From positions 1 to 46,393 of the IMG/VR virus record IMGVR_UViG_3300021182_000140: a DNA stretch of 46,393 nt; one strand, written 5' to 3'. Made by a program: the position numbers and the translations under genes. Below are positions 13,850 through 22,796 of this stretch, piece after piece. Numbering within the stretch: the stretch's first letter is position 1; each line of letters starts with the position of its first letter. The notes under the pieces were generated by a model, which did no database searches, was not told where the DNA came from, and was given only the letters and a program-made list of their open reading frames with translations. The stretch comes from a virus.

Positions 13850-14347
13850 ATGAGAACTGCATGGAACAAAGGAATAAAGTTGTCAGATGAAACTCGTAAA
13901 AGAATGAGTGTTGCTATGATGGGGAATAAAAATAGTCTTGGATTCAAATTCTCAGAAGTATCTAAAATGAAAATGTCCATTGCAAAAATTGGAAAGACAA
14001 GTCCTGTGAAAGGGATGCATTGGAAACTGTCTATTGAAGCTCGTAAAAATATTTCGGAAGGACACAAAGGTGAAAAGAGCCATTTGTGGAGAGGAGGAAA
14101 AAGTAAGTACAACCAGAGAAATACATTTGAGTACAAACTCTGGAGAGAATCTGTTTTTAAAAGAGACAACTATACTTGTTTGTCCTGTGGAGTAAGAGGA
14201 GGAGAGCTTCATGCACATCACATAAAACCATTTTCATTATTTCCAGAGCTTTGTCTTGCTATAGACAACGGAAGTACATTATGCAAAGAATGCCACAAGA
14301 AAACAGATACATATCTGTATAAAATGAATAAGTACAAAAACACATGA
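13850..14347 (+). CDS. HNH homing endonuclease with NUMOD3-type repeats
   Basis: 165 aa from ATG 13850 (an in-frame GTG at 13838 is less likely). Residues 1-85 contain NUMOD3-like DNA-binding units (NKGIKLSDETRKRMS, GFKFSEVSKMKMS, EARKNISEGHKGE). The C-terminus is an HNH nuclease: CLSCG, HAHHI, then N and CKECH. Such free-standing genes copy themselves into related genomes by cutting them. It ends in TGA overlapping the next ATG. A-rich codon use differs from the structural genes around it. Confidence 0.88.
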   Translation: MRTAWNKGIKLSDETRKRMSVAMMGNKNSLGFKFSEVSKMKMSIAKIGKTSPVKGMHWKLSIEARKNISEGHKGEKSHLWRGGKSKYNQRNTFEYKLWRESVFKRDNYTCLSCGVRGGELHAHHIKPFSLFPELCLAIDNGSTLCKECHKKTDTYLYKMNKYKNT

Positions 14348-14850
14348 GTGAAATAGAAACAAAGAAATGGAAAGTGCGCACAGCAGACAAGACGAAAGAG
14401 ATTTCGTTGTTCCCAACATTTGAAGTTGGAAAAAAACCTGATGAAGATCTCTCTGGTGCTACTGCTGGTGCAAAAGACATTGAGTGTACTTTTGTTGATA
14501 TTGAAATCTCTGATGATAAAGGAGGAACTCAATCAATGCGCATGAACTTCTTGGACTTGTACATGTTTGTCTACTTCATAGCAAATGAAGAACTGCGTCA
14601 ATCACTGCAAATGCGCTATGAGAGGAAGATAACAAACATACCATACGAAGTTACATTCAAACTAGACAAGGAAGAAATGCAGCGTGGCATGGCAAAGCGA
14701 CTGATTACTCTGGGAGTGGATGAAATCGCCATGGCTATCGCAAGATCTGACGCTCAACTGCTTAAAGGCAAGATTACTCCTGGGTCGGTGGAGGAATATA
14801 TGCATCGTAAGAATGCAGAGAAGCGTAAGGGAAATATAATTCTTAATTAA
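14344..14850 (+). CDS. Hypothetical head-region protein
   Basis: 168 aa, with a beta-rich first half and a helical second half. No catalytic motif or membrane segment. It sits between the portal and the scaffold/capsid block and may be a connector or assembly factor. I do not recognise the family. Confidence 0.55.
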   Translation: MSEIETKKWKVRTADKTKEISLFPTFEVGKKPDEDLSGATAGAKDIECTFVDIEISDDKGGTQSMRMNFLDLYMFVYFIANEELRQSLQMRYERKITNIPYEVTFKLDKEEMQRGMAKRLITLGVDEIAMAIARSDAQLLKGKITPGSVEEYMHRKNAEKRKGNIILN

Positions 14851-14856
14851 ATAAAC

Positions 14857-15000
14857 ATGTCACAATATAAAGTTATTGAAGAGACGACAGAAGGCAGCTC
14901 AATCGGTGCACATGAAGTTGGTGCTGTGGTAGAAATTGAAGACCAAGAAGCTGCAGACGCTCTTGTTGCATCAGGTCATGTAGAGGCTGTAACTGAGTAA
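14857..15000 (+). CDS. Very small acidic protein
   Basis: 47 aa (ATG 14857, TAA 15000). Acidic, with a beta-hairpin-like pattern, probably a single small domain (VVEIEDQEAADALVASGHVE). Reminiscent of the small beta-strand proteins often encoded near phage capsid genes. Function unknown. Confidence 0.55.
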   Translation: MSQYKVIEETTEGSSIGAHEVGAVVEIEDQEAADALVASGHVEAVTE

Positions 15001-15022
15001 GTTATTAACTAACGAAAAGAAT

Positions 15023-15772
15023 ATGATACTAGAAGAACTCTCTAAATCAGATCTTCTTCTCGAGATTCAAAAGTTTGGAAAGACTGTGAATCCTGGGAAG
15101 AAAAAGGAAGAGCTCATTTCTATATTGAAAGAGCTACAGAACGAGAAAGGAGAAATTGCAGAAAAAACTATTAATAATGATGCAAAGGAACTTCTTGATG
15201 CTGGATTCAAACAAGAACCAATTAAGAAAGAAGATGCTCCTCAATCAGACATGGACAAGATACTTGCTGCTATTGGTGGTGTTGCTACTAAAGTTGAAAG
15301 CATAGACAAGCGTCTGCGCATGGTTGAGAATGGTGATGCTAATGCCTTCAAAGAAGGAGCTAAAAAGGAAGATGTAGAGTTTGCAGAGACAAGCAAGCAT
15401 GCAAGCAATGTAGATCCACGCATTGCTTCTATTATTGAGAAGACTCTTGGTATAGACTTCGGCATTGAAGTAACTGGATATGATGATAAGCCTGGAATTC
15501 TTCTTACCATTCTTGTTCCTCAGAGGCTTTCTCCTGTTGCAACATCTTATCGTCCAATCAAAGACAAAGAAACAGGTGAATACATTGTTAATGCAAAGAC
15601 AGGACAGCCTGAAGAGGAGGAATACTGGCCTGGAGATCGTCGCTCTGTAGCCATGGGTGCGAATGACAGCTTTGAAGTTGTTCAGAAGCATGTGAATCGC
15701 ATTCGCTCATTCATCATGGCGACATATGCGAAATCAAATAGACCACAACCCCAATTCAATATAAAACAATAA
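15023..15772 (+). CDS. Hypothetical head-region protein with a SAP-like N-terminus
   Basis: 249 aa. Residues 1-40 look like a SAP-type helix-turn-helix (LSKSDLLLEIQKFG.....KKKEELISIL). A coiled stretch follows (~75-105), then a beta-rich domain containing PRIASIIEKTLGIDFGIEV. Its position before the scaffold suggests a head or packaging role. The SAP-like part could bind DNA. Family not recognised. Confidence 0.5.
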   Translation: MILEELSKSDLLLEIQKFGKTVNPGKKKEELISILKELQNEKGEIAEKTINNDAKELLDAGFKQEPIKKEDAPQSDMDKILAAIGGVATKVESIDKRLRMVENGDANAFKEGAKKEDVEFAETSKHASNVDPRIASIIEKTLGIDFGIEVTGYDDKPGILLTILVPQRLSPVATSYRPIKDKETGEYIVNAKTGQPEEEEYWPGDRRSVAMGANDSFEVVQKHVNRIRSFIMATYAKSNRPQPQFNIKQ

Positions 15773-15784
15773 TAAATAACAAAC

Positions 15785-16222
15785 ATGGAATTCACAATAC
15801 AAAGAAAATATCTTCTTGGACTAGGAAACTGGCTTATGCAATTGTCTCTTCAGGGACAAGATTCACGCAATCGCACTAAGTTCGTAGAGCAACTGTCTGA
15901 AGAGGTCAAAGAGCAGGAGGAAACTCGTCTTGAAATAATCAAGAAATATGCTACTATTGATGAAACAACTGGAGAGCCAGTTCTTGTTAAAAAAGAAGGA
16001 CAAGCAGACCACTATGACATCAATGATGCAAATATGCCTGCTTTCGAAAAAGAGATTAGTGATTATCTAAACAAAGAATACATTTGTGGTGGTCCTGGAT
16101 TGAAGACTCGTCTTCTTGCAATCAAGGATATAGTGTTGAATACCACAGAGAAAATCGATGGTCGCACTGCAACTGATTATGATGCTTGGTGCAATGCATT
16201 CGAAAACATGAAAGAGGAGTAA
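15785..16222 (+). CDS. Hypothetical head-region protein
   Basis: 145 aa, helical with long charged stretches and no catalytic motif. It ends 221 bp before the scaffold gene, and that gap holds a structured RNA-like element. Possibly an assembly factor; family not recognised. Confidence 0.5.
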   Translation: MEFTIQRKYLLGLGNWLMQLSLQGQDSRNRTKFVEQLSEEVKEQEETRLEIIKKYATIDETTGEPVLVKKEGQADHYDINDANMPAFEKEISDYLNKEYICGGPGLKTRLLAIKDIVLNTTEKIDGRTATDYDAWCNAFENMKEE

Positions 16223-16282
16223 GATTCAAACCTCTTATAGAAATGGAACATACTATAAGGAGGAACGAACATTAATAATAAA

Positions 16283-16393
16283 ATAGTTCTATCAGGCAGC
16301 ATTCATGGTTGAACCCTCTCTCTGAGGGGATTCTTCTTCGGCTCTCGATCTTCGGATCGAGGGTTCAACCCTGGATCCATGCAGGGTAACTAT
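16283..16393 (+). ncRNA. Putative three-way-junction RNA element upstream of the scaffold/capsid genes
   Basis: Arms 16307-16318 and 16359-16370 are perfectly complementary over 12 bp. Inside, CCCTC/GAGGG (16314-16318/16324-16328) and CTCGATC-TTCG-GATCGAG (16344-16361, a stable UUCG tetraloop hairpin) compete with the inner part of the long stem but are compatible with its outer 7 bp. Outer pairs CATGG/CCATG and ATAGTT/AACTAT extend it. No T-run follows, so a plain terminator is unlikely. It may be a processing or stability element for capsid mRNA. Confidence 0.65.
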
Positions 16394-16443
16394 AGATTCC
16401 CTGGACGTCGCGTGTCCACGTAAATAAACCGTCGTAAAATCAT

Positions 16444-17166
16444 ATGGGAACAGACAATGGACAAGAGGTAACTCTTGAAGGGTTGCAAGAGCAGATAGGC
16501 AATTTGAACAAAGGCATAGCTACTTATCGTGATGAAGCTCAGTCTGCAAAGACTGCAGCAGAGTCAGCAAAGTCTGAAGCAGCAGCTGCTAAAGCAGAAA
16601 CTGCAAAGGCTATTGCAGAAGTTGAAGCTCTTAAAAAAGACAAACCAGAAGACAAAACTGTAAAACTCAATTCAGAAGACGAAAAGCGTCTTGAGGCTTG
16701 GGCTAAAGAAAAAGGTTTTGTCTCCAAGGCTGAACTAGAGGAGCAGAAGATGACTCTATTTCAGGACACTATAAAAGGTGCAGAGACACAGGCTGTGGGA
16801 GAGTTCCTTGAAAAGCATCCAGAGTATTCTGACAAGGAGAAATGGGCTGCAGTTCAAAAGGAATTCGAACAATATAAACAACCTACTAATCTCACTCAAT
16901 ATAGGTCTCTGCTCAATAAAATCCATCGTGAGCTTTCAGATGACGAGGAAAAGTCTGCTGAAGTGCGCGCAAAGGATGAGCAGAAAAAGCGTCTTGGCCT
17001 CGGTGGTCGTGGTAGCTCATCTGACAACTCAGAGAGTGAAATGACTATGGAGAAACTTCGTGAAAAGTATCCACGTCTCTCGGAAGAGCAAATTACAGAT
17101 CGTCTTGCCGAGATTAATGACCTTGCAGCTGATCGTGCTAAAAAGAATGCTGCAAGAAACAAATAA
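16444..17166 (+). CDS. Scaffold-like protein
   Basis: 240 aa. A long coiled coil (about 15-65, Ala/Lys/Glu-rich) and helical remainder, hydrophilic, directly upstream of the decoration and capsid genes: the typical profile of a prohead scaffold. The C-terminus is basic (AADRAKKNAARNK), as in scaffolds that bind the capsid protein. It starts ~50 bp after the structured element. Confidence 0.7.
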   Translation: MGTDNGQEVTLEGLQEQIGNLNKGIATYRDEAQSAKTAAESAKSEAAAAKAETAKAIAEVEALKKDKPEDKTVKLNSEDEKRLEAWAKEKGFVSKAELEEQKMTLFQDTIKGAETQAVGEFLEKHPEYSDKEKWAAVQKEFEQYKQPTNLTQYRSLLNKIHRELSDDEEKSAEVRAKDEQKKRLGLGGRGSSSDNSESEMTMEKLREKYPRLSEEQITDRLAEINDLAADRAKKNAARNK

Positions 17167-17178
17167 TTTACAAATAAA

Positions 17179-17628
17179 ATGGCTATAAAAGTAGTAGACA
17201 CTTTGTTCTCCAAACTGCCAAAGATGGCAGGGACTACAAAGGCAAATCAAGCCTACACTGTTGCTCAACTCCTCATGGAGGACAAGACCAATGCTGAAGT
17301 CATTCCTGCAACATCAAGTGTTTCGACACTCAATGTTCTGGGTGTAGGCACAAAGGCTTTCACAGCAGGAGCTGCTGATGCCATCCGTGGTATTCAGTAT
17401 ATTCCGATCGCAACTGGAGCAGTATTTGTTATTGCAGATTGCACTAATGTAACTGCAACTAACCAGTTGCACAAAGACCATCTTATGACTGACTCAAACT
17501 TCGTCAACAACACAAGCACTACTAGCACTTCGCTCAACGGTGTGTTCCATGCTCTTGCTATTGTTGGTGCAGTAGGTGGCACGAAACTGTATGGTTACTT
17601 TATTCGCTCAGGTCAGGTAACAGTATAA
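17179..17628 (+). CDS. Capsid decoration-like protein
   Basis: 149 aa, beta-rich, Ala/Thr/Gly-rich, no cysteines in a motif. It lies between scaffold and major capsid genes, the place where head-stabilising decoration proteins are commonly encoded. The start is preceded by A/T-rich sequence without SD. Position-based call. Confidence 0.55.
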   Translation: MAIKVVDTLFSKLPKMAGTTKANQAYTVAQLLMEDKTNAEVIPATSSVSTLNVLGVGTKAFTAGAADAIRGIQYIPIATGAVFVIADCTNVTATNQLHKDHLMTDSNFVNNTSTTSTSLNGVFHALAIVGAVGGTKLYGYFIRSGQVTV

Positions 17629-17632
17629 TTAT

Positions 17633-18637
17633 ATGGCATCAAACCCAACCAACACACCTTTCGACCTTGATGCTGCATCTGACCTGACTGACCTCTCCAT
17701 TCAGGAGATTTGGATAAAGTCCCCTGCAGATCTCGAGGAGTATCACAAGGACTACTACTATGTAGAGCCTGTGAGTGATTACATCACAAAAGACAGCTCT
17801 CTTACTTCGATCTCTACGTTCAGCAAGATTCCTGAAAACGGAAACATTCCTGCTGACTCTCCGTATGAAGGATTTCGCCAGACTTATACCCAGAGCTTCT
17901 TCTCAGGTATGCTGCGCATCACTCGTCCGATGTGGCGTTATGGCATTCAGACTCGTCGTCTTGAGGCTATCGTCATGGAGCTCAAGAATGACGCTATCCG
18001 CTTCAAGGAAACTGTCCTTGCAAACGTGCTCAACAACGCAACTTCAACTTCTTTTACAGAGACTACTGGTAAGTTTGCCTTCCCTGTCACCAACACTGGT
18101 GGCGATGGTGTAGCATTCCAATCTTCTTCGCACACTCGTGAAGATGGTGGCACCAACTGGTCAAATGTAATCACCGACGGCACAACCAACAACATGTCAT
18201 TTGACTATGGTGCTTGGAAAGCAGCTCTCAAGACTGGTCAGGCCATCTTGGGTGGTGTAGGTGAAATAATTGACTTGGATTTGGATCGCATTCTTTGCAA
18301 AAAGAATTCATCAGTACACTTCCGTGCTCAAGAAATTCTGAAGTCTATTCAGAAAGGTGAAAATCCTCTTACTGCTTCTCGTCTTGGTGCACTCGATCGC
18401 TCATTCTCAATCGCTCCGAATCCTTATCTGACTTCAGATACTGCTTGGGGTGCTGTTGACTCTGGCAAGATCAGTCCTAAGTTCGGCTTGCAGATGAAAG
18501 AAGGAATGCCGCTTGTTCTCGATCCACAGTTCATAGACTACGACAACAAAGAAATGAAGTACTCTGCTGGTGCAGACTTTGCTTATGGTTTCAATGATGC
18601 TCGTATTCTTCCTTGGTCTACTGGTCTCAACGTATAA
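17633..18637 (+). CDS. Major capsid protein
   Basis: 334 aa, after scaffold and decoration genes. It begins with an N-arm and a helix containing Y-rich sequence (EEYHKDYYYVEP), and ends with a beta-rich region, consistent with an HK97-type fold. Codon use is strongly biased to CGT, ATC and AAC, as expected of the most expressed gene in the genome. It is followed by hairpins and a homing-type nuclease gene. Confidence 0.78.
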   Translation: MASNPTNTPFDLDAASDLTDLSIQEIWIKSPADLEEYHKDYYYVEPVSDYITKDSSLTSISTFSKIPENGNIPADSPYEGFRQTYTQSFFSGMLRITRPMWRYGIQTRRLEAIVMELKNDAIRFKETVLANVLNNATSTSFTETTGKFAFPVTNTGGDGVAFQSSSHTREDGGTNWSNVITDGTTNNMSFDYGAWKAALKTGQAILGGVGEIIDLDLDRILCKKNSSVHFRAQEILKSIQKGENPLTASRLGALDRSFSIAPNPYLTSDTAWGAVDSGKISPKFGLQMKEGMPLVLDPQFIDYDNKEMKYSAGADFAYGFNDARILPWSTGLNV

Positions 18638-18656
18638 TACTCGTGGTAACTGTTTT

Positions 18657-18677
18657 GAGAGTTCAGTAAAAACTCTC
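18657..18677 (+). terminator. Hairpin downstream of the major capsid gene
   Basis: GAGAGTT (18657-18663) and AACTCTC (18671-18677) form a 7-bp stem. There is no clean T-run, so it may attenuate, process or stabilise capsid mRNA rather than fully terminate it. Confidence 0.45.
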
Positions 18678-18723
18678 CCACTATTGGTACGAAACTTTAC
18701 TCTCCAAGATCGTTACTAAGGAA

Positions 18724-19047
18724 ATGAGAGTTATTATCAAACGACGCTCTTCAACAAAGCCAGAAAGAATCTTTAGTGAGATACTGAAGAAACATCACAT
18801 TCCATTTGATTACTCAGTAATTATAGATGGAAAGGAAATTGACTTCATTATCGGTAACTATGCAATAGAGATTGATGGACATGAACAAAGTTCTCAGCGC
18901 AATGCTTGGCTGATAAAACTTGGATATGTTCCTCTACACTATGCAAACCATGCTCTAAGACACAATCGGGCTGAAGTTGAAAAAGATATAATAACTAAAT
19001 ATGTCAGCTTATACAGCAAGACCTCTTCCCGCAGCTTTAGCAGGTAA
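18724..19047 (+). CDS. Homing-type PD-(D/E)XK (DUF559/Vsr-like) endonuclease
   Basis: 107 aa. KPERIFSEILKKHHIPFDYS then IDFIIGNYAIEIDGHEQ: the ID.II....IEIDG pattern is that of very-short-patch-repair/DUF559-like nucleases. Similar small stand-alone genes beside T4-like capsid genes act as homing endonucleases. It is inserted between the major capsid gene and the fibre-like gene and overlaps the start of the latter by 47 bp. Confidence 0.68.
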   Translation: MRVIIKRRSSTKPERIFSEILKKHHIPFDYSVIIDGKEIDFIIGNYAIEIDGHEQSSQRNAWLIKLGYVPLHYANHALRHNRAEVEKDIITKYVSLYSKTSSRSFSR

Positions 19048-21061
19048 TCCTGCAGACTTCGTTACTTCTATAGGTGTTATCAACACACAAGGTGCCACTG
19101 CACAAGTAGGAACTCCTACTGTAACAGTTTGGCAACTTGACAATTCAGGAATGGTTTTTGAGTCTTCTGGTGCTACAGTTCCGACAAATGGTGATGCAGG
19201 ATATGCAACGGGTTGTCTCTTCATAAAGACAACTGGTGGCTCTGCAACAACTTGGTATGTCAATGAAGGAACCAACACGAGTGCTACATTCGTAGGTTAT
19301 GGTGCTCCTTCTGGCGGAGGTGGTGGTGGTGGACTCAGCATTCCTTTCGCTGAAACTGATGCAATAACTACTACTGGCACTTCAGTAGGTGTTAGCTCTA
19401 CAGCAGTTACTTCTGGTTCAATATTCAAAGGCACAGCAGCAACTGGTGTATTCACGACTGGTGGTGCTGTCTTCAATGCTGCAATGAATGCAGTGGTTGC
19501 GGGAAATGGCTTCGTAGCTACTACGACTGGAGCTTACACAGGCACTGGTCTTCTTGTTCTCACAGCAAACTCCGCAACTACTGGTACTGTAGCTGCAATT
19601 TCTGCAACTGCTCTCACGACTGGTAAAGGACTTGTAATCACTACCAGCACAGGTATGACTGCAGCAACTGGTGCTGCTCTAAGTCTTCAGATGGGTGCTG
19701 GAGTCGGTGGTCAGGCTCTTCTTGTTACTAACTCTGGTGCTTACACTGACACAGCAGGCATCTTGTCTGTTGTTGCAAACTCACTCACGACTGGTACTGT
19801 TCTCTCAACTTCTTCAACTGCACAGACTTCAGGAACTCTTATCTCCATAACAGGAGGTGGTGCAAACATTACGACAGGTATTGTTCTTGACTTGGAGCTT
19901 GGCGCAGCTATTGCAGGTACTGGCTTGAAAGTTCTTACCTCTGGTGTGTTCGCTGGTTCAAACAACCTTGCACTCTTCTCTGCAAACTCAGCAACAACTT
20001 CTACTGGCATCGTATCCATAACAGGAACTGGCTTGACTTCAGGCTCAGGACTTTTGGTTACTGGTGGCGGAGCAAACTTTACTTCAACTGGTAAAGCAAT
20101 CGAAATTGCCATGGGAGCAGCTACTGCAGGCATCGGCTTGTCAGTAACATCCACTGGTGTTTATGCAACTGGTTCTGCTGGTCTCATAGATGTCGTTGCA
20201 AACTCTGCTACTACCACTACTGGTCTAGTTCAGATTTCTGGTACTGGTTTAACCTCTGGTGCAGCTTTGCTTGTAACTGGTGGTGGTGCAAATGCGACCT
20301 CTGGTGGTTCAACAATACTTCTCACTCATGGTGCATCAACTACTGGTATCGGATTGGGAATTACATCAACAGGTGTATATACTGGAGCATCAGGGAATGG
20401 TCTCTTGAACATTACTGGAAACTCTGCGACGACTACTGCTGGTTTATTGCAAGTTTTTGCCAATGGTCTGACGACTGGAAATGCAGCTCTTATTTCTTCC
20501 ACAGGAACAATTACTACAACTGGTTCTGTATTGAAAGTAACAGGTAGCTCTGCAACAACTGGTAACATTGCAATATTGAATGGCACTGGTCTTACTACAG
20601 GTCTTAACTTGGTTCTGAATGCAACTGCAGCTACTTTGACGACTGGTCGCTACTTGTCTGCAAACGATGCTGCTGGTGAAGTATTTGGCATAGGTGCCAA
20701 TGGTCACATACACTCTACTGTTGGTGCAACTGCACCTACCATTGCTGTAACTACACAAAATGGTATCACTGCTGCTGCAATAACAGCTGGTGGTTCAGAT
20801 ACTTGTGGTGTTATTACTACGACAGGTACTAACAATGCTGGTGGTGATACTGTTCTTACTGTTACATTCAACAAAACCTACACGACAGCTCCAAAGACAG
20901 TTCTCCTCACTCCTGCAAATGCAGCAGCAGCTAAAGTTGCTACTACTGCTTTGACTAGTGCTTGGATTAGTGCTACTACTGCAACGACATTCGTAATGCA
21001 CATACCATCTGATGCAGCAGCCGTTGCAACTCCAAGCTATCAGTACGTTGTAATAGCATAA
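19001..21061 (+). CDS. Tail fibre-like repeat protein
   Basis: 686 aa. Residues ~110-550 are Ala/Thr/Ser/Gly-rich repeats of about 25-30 residues (variants of SATTGTVLSISATALTTGKGL), which suggests a long beta-helical or trimeric fibre shaft. The N-terminal ~95 residues and C-terminal ~115 residues are non-repetitive and could be the virion anchor and the tip. It has very few charged or aromatic residues. Receptor binding is inference. Confidence 0.65.
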   Translation: MSAYTARPLPAALAGNPADFVTSIGVINTQGATAQVGTPTVTVWQLDNSGMVFESSGATVPTNGDAGYATGCLFIKTTGGSATTWYVNEGTNTSATFVGYGAPSGGGGGGGLSIPFAETDAITTTGTSVGVSSTAVTSGSIFKGTAATGVFTTGGAVFNAAMNAVVAGNGFVATTTGAYTGTGLLVLTANSATTGTVAAISATALTTGKGLVITTSTGMTAATGAALSLQMGAGVGGQALLVTNSGAYTDTAGILSVVANSLTTGTVLSTSSTAQTSGTLISITGGGANITTGIVLDLELGAAIAGTGLKVLTSGVFAGSNNLALFSANSATTSTGIVSITGTGLTSGSGLLVTGGGANFTSTGKAIEIAMGAATAGIGLSVTSTGVYATGSAGLIDVVANSATTTTGLVQISGTGLTSGAALLVTGGGANATSGGSTILLTHGASTTGIGLGITSTGVYTGASGNGLLNITGNSATTTAGLLQVFANGLTTGNAALISSTGTITTTGSVLKVTGSSATTGNIAILNGTGLTTGLNLVLNATAATLTTGRYLSANDAAGEVFGIGANGHIHSTVGATAPTIAVTTQNGITAAAITAGGSDTCGVITTTGTNNAGGDTVLTVTFNKTYTTAPKTVLLTPANAAAAKVATTALTSAWISATTATTFVMHIPSDAAAVATPSYQYVVIA

Positions 21062-21070
21062 TATAAATTG

Positions 21071-21108
21071 GCTCCTCACTCAGTCCGTCATGGACTGGGA
21101 TGAGGAGC
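21071..21108. repeat. Strong two-step hairpin between fibre-region genes
   Basis: GCTCCTCA/TGAGGAGC (21071-21078/21101-21108) enclosing CAGTCC/GGACTG (21081-21086/21092-21097). No T-run follows on the coding strand, so it is not a classic terminator. It lies 17 bp upstream of the next ATG. Confidence 0.7.
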
Positions 21109-21124
21109 TAAGAATAAAAATAAC

Positions 21125-21547
21125 ATGCTAACATTCCCAAGTAAACAGTTCCCATCAAGACCAGTATTTGCAGCAGCAACTGCTCTCACTAATGCATATG
21201 TTGCAGGAGCTATTATGTCTTGTGATGAGGCAAACATGATAGCAATTGATGTTATCTACACTAAAGGTGATGAAACTTCAATACAGATTAAAGTAGAAGG
21301 AACAAATGATACAACTCCTGCTTCTGGCTCCGCATGGTACCAGCAGATAACTCAAACAGCTTCAGGTGGCACTGTTACCATTGCTCCTGCCATCTACTCA
21401 ATGACAGCTGCATCAGCTGCAACAATTCAAAACTTCACATTCATCATCAATCCTGTTAAAGGATCTGGATTCCGCATATCAGTTCAAGCGACTGGTGGAA
21501 CTCCGACAGGAACATTCAGTGTTCAAGCATATACAGGCTGGGTATAA
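21125..21547 (+). CDS. Virion structural protein (beta-rich)
   Basis: 140 aa, beta-rich with pattern IDVIYTKGDETSIQIKVEGTN and a C-terminal SVQAYTGWV. No signal peptide or catalytic motif. It sits among fibre-like genes, so a tail or decoration role is likely. Specific family not recognised. Confidence 0.5.
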   Translation: MLTFPSKQFPSRPVFAAATALTNAYVAGAIMSCDEANMIAIDVIYTKGDETSIQIKVEGTNDTTPASGSAWYQQITQTASGGTVTIAPAIYSMTAASAATIQNFTFIINPVKGSGFRISVQATGGTPTGTFSVQAYTGWV

Positions 21548-21553
21548 ACTATT

Positions 21554-22279
21554 ATGGTTGCTTCAGAAAAACAGATTGAGAAAAATAATCTTGAAGCACA
21601 CTCAGCAGTTCTTACTCAGGAAATAATTGATAGAACTAGTGAGCTTAATTCCATCACTAAATCAGTTGATGAAGCTAAAGCCATTCTTATTGAATCAAAC
21701 ATAGCAAAGAAAGAAGTTCAAGAGCTTTCTGCATCAGAGACCAAGAAATTGGATGATGCAAGAACAAGATTGTCTGAAGAGAGAATACAGTATGAGTCTG
21801 AAAGGTCTGCTGCTACATCTTCTCTCTCAGAGATTCTTGCAAAAATAAAAAGGAGCGATCGTAAACTTGAGAAAATAAACTTCTCCTGTCTCAATGCTCA
21901 AACAGATCTTGAAAGTATAAACAAGCAGATTCAAGAGGCAAGAGAAGCTCTTTCTCCTCTAACAGACTTGGTAATAAAGTATGAAGAGATAAAAGAAAGT
22001 ATCAGACTTGCAGAGATTGAAAAGAGTAGGATTGACAATTCAATTGCAGAAGCTAAGAGAAAAAGTGAAGTTGATTTGAAAGAAGCAAGAGAGCAGCTTT
22101 CAGACATTCGCAATGAAGCTCAAACAAAGAGCATGGAGCGTGATGCTGCTGCCTATGATTTGAAATCATATACTGACCAACTCTACACGAGCATGAATGA
22201 TTATCAGACAATTCGTTCTCGTCTTGAAGGAGTTTGGAACAAGACCTTTCCTGAATTGGAAATACCACTAACTTTATAA
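21554..22279 (+). CDS. Long coiled-coil protein
   Basis: 241 aa, almost entirely heptad-like (Glu/Lys/Ser/Ala with regular Leu/Ile) from residue 5 to ~215, ending in a short aromatic segment (VWNKTFPELEIPLTL). It is probably a rod-like virion or tail-assembly component. It is directly followed by an HNH gene. Family not recognised. Confidence 0.55.
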   Translation: MVASEKQIEKNNLEAHSAVLTQEIIDRTSELNSITKSVDEAKAILIESNIAKKEVQELSASETKKLDDARTRLSEERIQYESERSAATSSLSEILAKIKRSDRKLEKINFSCLNAQTDLESINKQIQEAREALSPLTDLVIKYEEIKESIRLAEIEKSRIDNSIAEAKRKSEVDLKEAREQLSDIRNEAQTKSMERDAAAYDLKSYTDQLYTSMNDYQTIRSRLEGVWNKTFPELEIPLTL

Positions 22280-22280
22280 T

Positions 22281-22796
22281 ATGGCACTTCCCAAAGGATT
22301 CAAAATGAGCGATGCGACTAAAGAGAGGATGAGAAACTCTTCTCTTGGAAATACGCATGGATTCAAAAAAGGAAGAATGAAAGAGGAAACTAGACTGAAA
22401 ATTGTAAAATCATTGATTGGAAATAAGAGGGGAATTGGTTATAAACACACAAAAGAGTGGAGAGAAAATGCAAGCAAAAGAATGTCAAAGCAGAATCATC
22501 CACAATGGATCTCAGATCGCTCAAAAAGGATTGATGTAAATACGATGTCTCCTTTGTATTGCGAATGGAGACTTTCTGTTTACAAGAGAGATGGATATAT
22601 CTGCAAAATATCAAATGATAGTTGCAAGGGGAAAATAGAGGCGCATCATATTCTAAGAAAGTCGTTGTATCCTGAATTGATGTTTAATTTGAACAATGGA
22701 ATTACTCTCTGTCAGTTTCACCATCCAAGAAAGATAAAGGAAGAGAAAAAATTTATTCCTGTTTTTAAGAATCTAATTGAAATTCCATGGCTCTAA
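22281..22796 (+). CDS. HNH homing endonuclease with NUMOD3-type repeats
   Basis: 171 aa. N-terminal NUMOD3-like units (PKGFKMSDATKERMRN, GFKKGRMKEETRLKIV, GYKHTKEWRENASKRMS) precede an HNH core with GKIEAHHI, then NGITLCQFHH. It overlaps the next gene by 10 bp and is 1 bp from the previous stop, so it is neatly seated in the operon. It resembles the gene at 13850-14347 in architecture. Confidence 0.85.
   Translation: MALPKGFKMSDATKERMRNSSLGNTHGFKKGRMKEETRLKIVKSLIGNKRGIGYKHTKEWRENASKRMSKQNHPQWISDRSKRIDVNTMSPLYCEWRLSVYKRDGYICKISNDSCKGKIEAHHILRKSLYPELMFNLNNGITLCQFHHPRKIKEEKKFIPVFKNLIEIPWL

Noticed and set aside
19741-20758. Long antisense frames under the fibre and glycine-rich genes
   Set aside because: They mirror the low-complexity sense sequence and have no start signals or independent composition; they are shadows.
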